From: CAVQZC01 sp963718315
GTDB taxonomy: Bacteria; Actinomycetota; Thermoleophilia; Gaiellales; JAICJC01
Reading direction: 5' to 3'
NCBI GenBank assembly: GCA_963718315.1
Contig: CAVQZC010000008.1
Coordinates: forward strand, 1 to 10,157
DNA length: 10,157 bases
A program made the translations under genes and the position numbers. Positions 6,123-10,157 of the stretch are shown piece by piece. Under the pieces are notes generated by a model. It worked only from the letters and a program-made list of their open reading frames with translations. It ran no database searches and was not told the DNA's origin. Within the stretch, counting starts at the first letter, position 1. The number at the start of each line of letters is the position of its first letter.

Positions 6123-7067
6123 ATGGACGACTCGCTGGCCCAGCTGCACGAAGCCATGGTGGCATTCGGCAATCGAGTCAGCGGCGCTCACTACCTCCCG
6201 CTGGCGATCGCCCTCGTGCTGCACTTGCTGAGCCTGCTGGTGCGGGCAGGGGTCTGGCGAGGGATCCTCGCGGCGGCGTTCCCCGACCGTCGGGTGGCAT
6301 TTCGGTCGGCGACGCTGTCCTACCTGGCAGGCGTGGGTGCGAACGTCGTGGCGCCGCTGCGCGGCGGTGACGTCGTCCGCGTCTACACGATCCGCCGCGA
6401 GCTGGGTGACGCGTCGGTGACCACCGTCGTCTCGACGCTGATCGCCGAGACAGCGTTCGGCGTCGTCATGATCGCCACACTGGTGGGCGCGACCGCCGCG
6501 CTCGGCTGGCTGCCCCCGATCGTGCACCTGCCCGACGCGGGCGCGTTCGAGTTCTCGTTCTACGCCCGCCACGCCTGGCTCGCCGGAGCCGCCTTCCTGC
6601 TCGCCCTCGCCGGAGTCGCTCTGTGCACGCGCTGGGCGATGCACCACGTGATCGGGTTCTGGCGGCGCGTCGTCCAGGGGCTCTGGATCCTCCGCACGCC
6701 AAGCCGCTTCATCCGCGTTGTCGCCGCACCGCAGCTGATCGACTGGGCGCTGCGAATCTGCGTCGCCTACGCGCTGCTGGCCGCCTTCGGGATCCCGGCT
6801 GCCATCCGGTACGCCGTGCTTGTGGTGGTCATCGACTCGATCTCGACCGCTCTGCCGTTCACCCCGGGGGGAGTCGGGGCGCAGCAGGGGCTGCTGGTCC
6901 TGGGTCTGGCCGGAGTCGCCGGATCCGGTCAGCTGATGGCGTACTCGATCGGCGCCCAGGCGGTGATCGTGACGTTCAACTTCGTGCTCGGCGTGATTGC
7001 CGTCTTCATGCTGTTCGGGCACGTGCGGATCAGCGCCGTCAGGCGCGCCGCGCACGCACCCACCTGA
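6123..7067 (+). CDS. Flippase-like membrane protein, LPG synthase TM-domain family (UPF0104/AglD2-like)
   Basis: This is an integral membrane protein of 314 residues with about seven or eight hydrophobic segments (roughly 25-45, 62-80, 102-128, 152-168, 203-223, 228-245, 252-266 and 274-298). Family marks are NVVAPLRGGDVVRVYTI (74-90) in the first half and LPFTPGGVGAQQGLL (244-258) in the second. These are typical of the lysylphosphatidylglycerol synthase transmembrane region and related flippase-like proteins. The soluble aminoacyl-transferase domain of MprF is absent, so it is not a full LPG synthase. Members of this family are often linked to lipid or glycan translocation, but the substrate here cannot be told. 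The ATG at 6123 follows TGGGG at about 4 nt. The gene stands alone, with long non-coding DNA upstream. Confidence 0.92.
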   Translation: MDDSLAQLHEAMVAFGNRVSGAHYLPLAIALVLHLLSLLVRAGVWRGILAAAFPDRRVAFRSATLSYLAGVGANVVAPLRGGDVVRVYTIRRELGDASVTTVVSTLIAETAFGVVMIATLVGATAALGWLPPIVHLPDAGAFEFSFYARHAWLAGAAFLLALAGVALCTRWAMHHVIGFWRRVVQGLWILRTPSRFIRVVAAPQLIDWALRICVAYALLAAFGIPAAIRYAVLVVVIDSISTALPFTPGGVGAQQGLLVLGLAGVAGSGQLMAYSIGAQAVIVTFNFVLGVIAVFMLFGHVRISAVRRAAHAPT

Positions 7068-7229
7068 GACCCGGCCCAGGCTTGCCGCTCGGTCGACCTC
7101 GGCATCCTGCCAAGCAAAAGGCTTGACGACGCGATCGCAGAACAAGGCCTGCGGGCCGCCCGACGCGTAGTGACCCGATGCGTGCGCCAAGCGGTTCGCA
7201 GTGGGCTATGCGCAGTCTCCTGTGGGCTT

Positions 7230-8141
7230 TCAGGGGTCGTTCTGGTGGCCGTGGTGGGCCCAGTTTGCGAGTTCTGATGTGGCGAGGGTGGTCACGCGGG
7301 CGTTGTAGGCGTCCAGGTCGTTGGTGTTGGCGATCTCGCGCCATTCGCCGGATCCGCCCGTTCGGAAGAACTCTCGCGGCGCTTTCCAGTGGCCGTGGCT
7401 CGCGCCGGGAGCGAGGTGGTCGGCTCTGTTCCTCATCTGGTCGAGGCTCGCCTCCGCCGCCAGCTCCCGCGATGCGGCATCGGTCAGGCACATGCCGAGC
7501 ACCGACGCCAGCCGGCGTAGTTCTGTGGAGAGATCGGCGGTCAAGTCCGCGTAGTGAAACAGGGCGACGTTCGGGTCGTGCCGTCGAATCCAGCCGGTGT
7601 CGAGGTGATGCAGCACGTTTGCCAGGTTCGGCGGTGGAGCGGCTGGGTCGGCCGCGTCGGTGAAGTATCGAAAGGTCTCTGTAGGGTCGTCGAACATCGG
7701 CGGGCGGGGCGGGAGTTCGTCGAGGTCATCCACCCCAACCGCCGCGGCGCGCTGCTCAAGGAACCGCGCGAAATCCATGTGGGTTCGGTGATGGTGATAG
7801 GACATCGCGACGTCCCTCGGATCGCGACCGACAACCAGGTACGTAACCTCACTGTGGAGCGGTAGACCATCGAGCGGGGTGTGGGTCTTGAAGAACCGCC
7901 GGTGCTCCTGCCGCGCCAGCCCCAGGCGTACCTCGTCGATCGGGCGGTGCGGCATGTCGATCCACGGGGATATCGAGTCCAACGACTCGGGAAACTGGGG
8001 CCCGTTGAAGATCAGCAACGCGCACAGCATCTGCATCCAGGTGGTACCACTCTTTGGTGGGGTGCTGATCACGATGTCGCCGGGACGGAACACGAACCCA
8101 TCCCACCTCGCGCTGTCCGTAACCACCGAGCGGTACCGCAT
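7230..8141 (-). CDS. PAPS-dependent sulfotransferase (cytosolic, Sulfotransfer_1 type)
   Basis: The 303-residue protein matches the eukaryote-like cytosolic sulfotransferase fold, which moves a sulfo group from PAPS to a hydroxyl or amine. The 5'-phosphosulfate loop PKSGTTW is at 29-35. The strand with the catalytic His reads FFKTHTP (83-89, His87). The 3'-phosphate site GRDPRDVAMS (105-114) supplies Arg106 and Ser114, and the C-terminal motif FFRTGGSGEWRE (258-269) corresponds to the conserved FRKGxxGDW region. All key residues are present, so it should be active. I chose ATG 8141 because GGGAG lies about 9 nt upstream and the fold starts there; the frame remains open to 8252 but the extra 37 residues look unstructured. 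The acceptor is unknown. The gene converges on the flippase-like gene, with 162 bp between their ends. Confidence 0.93.
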   Translation of the reverse strand: MRYRSVVTDSARWDGFVFRPGDIVISTPPKSGTTWMQMLCALLIFNGPQFPESLDSISPWIDMPHRPIDEVRLGLARQEHRRFFKTHTPLDGLPLHSEVTYLVVGRDPRDVAMSYHHHRTHMDFARFLEQRAAAVGVDDLDELPPRPPMFDDPTETFRYFTDAADPAAPPPNLANVLHHLDTGWIRRHDPNVALFHYADLTADLSTELRRLASVLGMCLTDAASRELAAEASLDQMRNRADHLAPGASHGHWKAPREFFRTGGSGEWREIANTNDLDAYNARVTTLATSELANWAHHGHQNDP

Positions 8142-8506
8142 CCGCGGAGTCTCCCACACCCTCACCGCGATCCAGCACGCACGGCTCCGTCCGCAAGCGG
8201 CCACCTCCGAACCGCTCCCCTCCACGACCGGTGCTCTGGACACCCTGAACAACTACCTGAATGCGATCGCGGAGGTGCCCGGAGCCCCACGAATCTGTGG
8301 GCTGTCGGCAGCACGGGGAATGCTCCGCTCTCATTCTCCTCCACACCTGGTAACGCCCGTCTGCCCACGAGAAACCTCACGGATTGCTCACGGACGCCGC
8401 ACCACGTTGGTGGACAGGCACGCACGGGGCGTCGGCACGTTCGGGGAACCGCCGCATGGTTGTGCGGATTCCGGACGACCAAGTGCACGCTGACATGACC
8501 GCAGCC
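8142..8506. other. Non-coding stretch upstream of the sulfotransferase gene
   Basis: These 365 bp contain no gene that I can support. Open frames exist on both strands, but they are rich in Arg, Pro and Ser and lack ribosome-binding sites. The sulfotransferase promoter must lie here, but I cannot place a clear -35/-10 pair. The stretch ends at the tRNA-Lys fragment and would be the right flank of the putative island. Confidence 0.4.
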
Positions 8507-8552
8507 GGACTTTTCATCCCAAGGTCACAGGTTCGATCCCTGTACGGCCCAT
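8507..8552 (+). repeat. Truncated tRNA-Lys copy, putative attachment site (right)
   Basis: These 46 bp repeat 2869-2914 with a single mismatch (C at 8515, in the anticodon loop 3' of TTT). The 5' half of the tRNA (acceptor 5' strand and D arm) is missing: the upstream sequence has no match to GGGCCGTTAGCTC. It therefore cannot be a working tRNA gene. Its orientation is that of the intact gene, as expected for the far end of an element integrated at the tRNA 3' end. Confidence 0.75.
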
Positions 8553-8565
8553 GTCTGGTGTGGGG
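8523..8565 (+). repeat. Tandem direct repeat around the tRNA-Lys 3' end, copy 1
   Basis: This 43-bp stretch (from GGTCACAGGTTCG to GTGTGGGG) recurs at 8606-8648 with one mismatch (T versus C at repeat position 34). The match runs about 14 bp past the tRNA end into ATGTCTGGTGTGGGG. That extension is not shared with the sequence after the intact tRNA-Lys. So the two right-hand copies are closer to each other than to the sequence after the intact gene. Confidence 0.85.
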
Positions 8566-8570
8566 GGTTC

Positions 8571-8594
8571 GTGGGGGGAGCCTGCTCCCCCCAC
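8571..8594. terminator. Strong GC-rich hairpin between the tRNA-Lys fragments
   Basis: A perfect 11-bp stem, GTGGGGGGAGC (8571-8581) and GCTCCCCCCAC (8584-8594), encloses a 2-nt gap; about 10 bp with a 4-nt loop is sterically more likely. It sits 20 nt after the first tRNA-Lys fragment and 60 nt beyond the stop codon of the minus-strand ClC gene. It could end transcription from either side. No T run follows on either strand, so it would be a tail-less actinobacterial-type terminator at best. Confidence 0.4.
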
Positions 8595-8605
8595 GTGGAT
8601 ACCAT

Positions 8606-8648
8606 GGTCACAGGTTCGATCCCTGTACGGCCCATGTCCGGTGTGGGG
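8606..8648 (+). repeat. Tandem direct repeat around the tRNA-Lys 3' end, copy 2
   Basis: This second copy starts 83 bp after copy 1. It retains only the tRNA-Lys T arm and 3' acceptor strand (8606-8635) followed by the shared GTGTGGGG extension. It ends 5 bp before the stop codon of the ClC gene. It may mark a nested or earlier integration event or a local duplication. Confidence 0.85.
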
Positions 8649-8653
8649 GTTGT

Positions 8654-9994
8654 CTAGGAGTGCGCGGTGGAGCCGGGTGCCGGCCGGAGCCAGGCTGACA
8701 CGACGTAGGAGACCACCACCGCAACGATCACGATCGGCATCAGGGTCAGGCCGTCGGCCTCGAGTAACACACTCACGATGAGAACGGACGTGAGCGGAAG
8801 CCCCAGCATCGCCACCATCAGCGCGCCAATACCCATCGCGACACCCGCGATCATCGGCAGGCCGGGAAGGTGGGAGAGCGCGATGCCGCCGGCAGCGCCG
8901 ATGAACATGCTCGGGAAGATGGGGCCGCCCCGGAAGCTGCTCAGCGACAGGCTGTACGCGACGCCCTTGCAGATGACAAGCATCAGCAGGGCGCCCACGG
9001 TCCAGCTCTGGGCGCCTTCGATCAGGCCTGGGAGCTGATCCTGGCCGGAGAAGAGCACATCGGCCGAGCTTCTGCCCGTTACCTCGACGAAGATCAGCAC
9101 CGCAAGCCCGACGGCGACGCCGACAAGTGGGGTCAGGACCAGTATTCGCCGTTCGACGATCGGCTGGATCAGCAGCGCCATCCGCTTGAGACCGGCACCG
9201 AGAATCGCCGCCGCGACGCCGATCGCGATCGCCCACAGAAACTCTTCCACACCGGGGCTGCCGGCCGGAGGGATGTTCGGGACTGCGAGCGAGAATGTGC
9301 CGAGACCAGTCCAGTTATTGAGCCCGATGAAGATCAGCGAGCCGACGCCGGCGGCGAGCAGCCCGGGTGCGAGCACCACGCCGAGCATCGCCCCGCCGAT
9401 CCCTGCCACCTCCATCATCAGGAACGCGGCCGGAAGGGGCGAGCCGAGGAGCGTGCTGATCGCCGCGAAGCTCCCGGCGGCGCCGATCACGACACTGGCC
9501 CTGTCGGGCGCGTCGCGGTTGACCAGGTGGACGGCAAGGACTCCGAGGCCGCTGCCGATGGCGATCAGCGGCGCCTCCGGGCCAAGGACGACCCCGAGGC
9601 TGAGGGTGGCGAACGAGGCAATGACGATCCCCGGAAGCTCTATCGGTAGCACGGGGCCGGATGTCTTGAACCCTTCCGCAGGCTTGTGCCCCCCGGTTCC
9701 CGGCAGGTACCGGATTGCGAGCGCAACCAGCAGGCCGCTCAGCGCAAGCAGCGGAATCGGCCACCAGGCGGGTTGGCTTGCGAAGCCGAGGTCGCCGGGC
9801 AGAGTGCCGAACAGATAGTGCTGGAGCTTGTTGACGCCTTCGAGAAAGAAGTACGCAGCCGCGGCCACGGGCACGCCGATGATCGCGCCGAACACGAGCA
9901 GCACCACGTAGGAGCGGCTCCTGAGAAGCTCGAGCGGATTCGGCGTAGCCTCTGGCGGAGGCGTCTGCGCGCCGGGGAGGCCCTCATGTTTCAC
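8654..9994 (-). CDS. ClC-family chloride channel or Cl-/H+ exchanger
   Basis: This integral membrane protein of 446 residues belongs to the ClC family, which moves chloride across the cell membrane as a dimer. The start of the pore region reads PGTGGHKPAEGF (98-109), a divergent form of GSGIP. The gating-glutamate motif is LGPEAPLIAIGSGLG with Glu140, in place of the common GREGP form. The FRGGPIFP motif (354-361) corresponds to GxFxP and its second half, GGPIFPSMFIGAAGG, is well conserved. The segment PLPAAFLMMEVAG (186-198) aligns with PLAGILFIIEEM of the E. coli protein, putting Glu195 at the first Glu and Val196 at the internal proton glutamate. No C-terminal CBS domains are present. The start is GTG 9994; it has no clear ribosome-binding site, and a 28-codon frame ends 7 nt upstream, so translation may be coupled. 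It is transcribed toward the tRNA fragments and probably ends at the 8571-8594 hairpin. Confidence 0.95.
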   Translation of the reverse strand: MKHEGLPGAQTPPPEATPNPLELLRSRSYVVLLVFGAIIGVPVAAAAYFFLEGVNKLQHYLFGTLPGDLGFASQPAWWPIPLLALSGLLVALAIRYLPGTGGHKPAEGFKTSGPVLPIELPGIVIASFATLSLGVVLGPEAPLIAIGSGLGVLAVHLVNRDAPDRASVVIGAAGSFAAISTLLGSPLPAAFLMMEVAGIGGAMLGVVLAPGLLAAGVGSLIFIGLNNWTGLGTFSLAVPNIPPAGSPGVEEFLWAIAIGVAAAILGAGLKRMALLIQPIVERRILVLTPLVGVAVGLAVLIFVEVTGRSSADVLFSGQDQLPGLIEGAQSWTVGALLMLVICKGVAYSLSLSSFRGGPIFPSMFIGAAGGIALSHLPGLPMIAGVAMGIGALMVAMLGLPLTSVLIVSVLLEADGLTLMPIVIVAVVVSYVVSAWLRPAPGSTAHS

Positions 9995-10001
9995 GCTGTC
10001 G

Positions 10002-10088
10002 TCAGCCCGTATTCCCCGCCCGGACCGCCCCGACGCTTCCGTCGAAGCGCTGGCCGGTGACGACCCTTTGGTAGTCGACGCCCGTCAC
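10002..10088 (-). CDS. Possible 28-codon leader peptide upstream of the ClC gene
   Basis: A short frame starts at GTG 10088 with an excellent ribosome-binding site (AGGAG, 6 nt before the start codon, within GAGAGGAGA). It ends with TGA at 10002-10004, only 7 nt before the ClC start codon. It would encode VTGVDYQRVVTGQRFDGS and ten more residues, with no recognised motif. Since the ClC start itself lacks such a site, ribosomes may load here and re-initiate. Alternatively it is the true start of a longer ClC protein broken by a frameshift, but the ClC fold already has a normal N-terminus. I have no homology evidence. Confidence 0.35.
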   Translation of the reverse strand: MTGVDYQRVVTGQRFDGSVGAVRAGNTG

Positions 10089-10157
10089 GCCCGTCTCCTC
10101 TCGAGTAGCCACGCGTGAGTCTAATCCGGAGAGCCATGAGCCGCTGCGCCGGTCGGC

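Noticed and set aside
6060..7190. 376-codon minus-strand frame opposite the flippase-like gene
   Set aside because: It is a charged, His/Asp/Arg-rich antisense product of a hydrophobic membrane protein gene and shows no domain.
7879..8498. Overlapping plus-strand frames of about 205 codons near the sulfotransferase start
   Set aside because: They overlap the catalytic part of the sulfotransferase antisense, lack ribosome-binding sites and have no recognisable domain.
8507..8635. One or two additional functional tRNA-Lys genes
   Set aside because: Both copies lack the 5' acceptor strand and D arm, so no cloverleaf can form.
8870..9649. 259-codon plus-strand frame opposite the ClC gene
   Set aside because: Charged low-complexity antisense product of a membrane protein; the ClC motifs are clear on the minus strand.
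10136..10157. Start of a plus-strand gene at ATG 10136
   Set aside because: Only seven codons are in the window and the purine-rich GGAGAG is too close to the ATG; not enough to support a gene.
1..10157. CRISPR arrays, insertion sequences with terminal inverted repeats, rRNA genes
   Set aside because: I saw no regularly spaced short repeats, no transposase and no rRNA-like sequence anywhere in the window.

Overview
The window is high-GC DNA with actinobacterial character: GC-rich codons, GTG/TTG starts and two tRNA genes without an encoded CCA end. The mix of a HisKA_3 kinase with an HDDTVQ box, a Cys-rich RCC1-repeat exoprotein and a eukaryote-type sulfotransferase suggests a soil Thermoleophilia (Solirubrobacterales-like) bacterium. 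That placement is inference from general character; no rRNA or taxonomic marker is present.

Left part (1-2913): a non-coding stretch holds a diverged repeat (copy A). Then, on the minus strand, lies a NarL/DesK-type sensor histidine kinase whose N-terminal PAS half is in another reading frame (apparent +1 frameshift near 1198-1204). It is preceded by a small unrecognised gene, and then come tRNA-Glu(UUC), a 60-residue hypothetical protein and a compact glycerophosphodiester phosphodiesterase. A divergent tRNA-Lys(UUU) on the plus strand starts 34 bp from that phosphodiesterase.

Middle part (2914-8552): this 5.6 kb segment is bounded by a 46-bp direct repeat (one mismatch) of the 3' part of tRNA-Lys, the usual footprint of tRNA-targeted integration. 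It carries a secreted 14-repeat RCC1-type double propeller (+), a flippase-like/LPG synthase TM-family membrane protein (+) and a cytosolic PAPS-dependent sulfotransferase (-), separated by unusually long non-coding stretches. Copy B of the repeat lies between the first two genes. No integrase is visible, so if this is an island it is decayed or was mobilised in trans.

Right part (8553-10157): a second, shorter copy of the tRNA-Lys 3' end follows 83 bp after the first, with an 11-bp GC-rich hairpin between them. Then comes a ClC-family chloride channel/transporter on the minus strand, preceded by a 28-codon open frame with an excellent ribosome-binding site that may be a leader peptide.

The genes do not form one obvious pathway. 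The kinase and its small upstream gene could be co-transcribed, as could the phosphodiesterase and the 60-residue protein. The three cargo genes are separate units; surface-related roles (secreted propeller, lipid/glycan membrane protein, sulfation) are possible but unproven.
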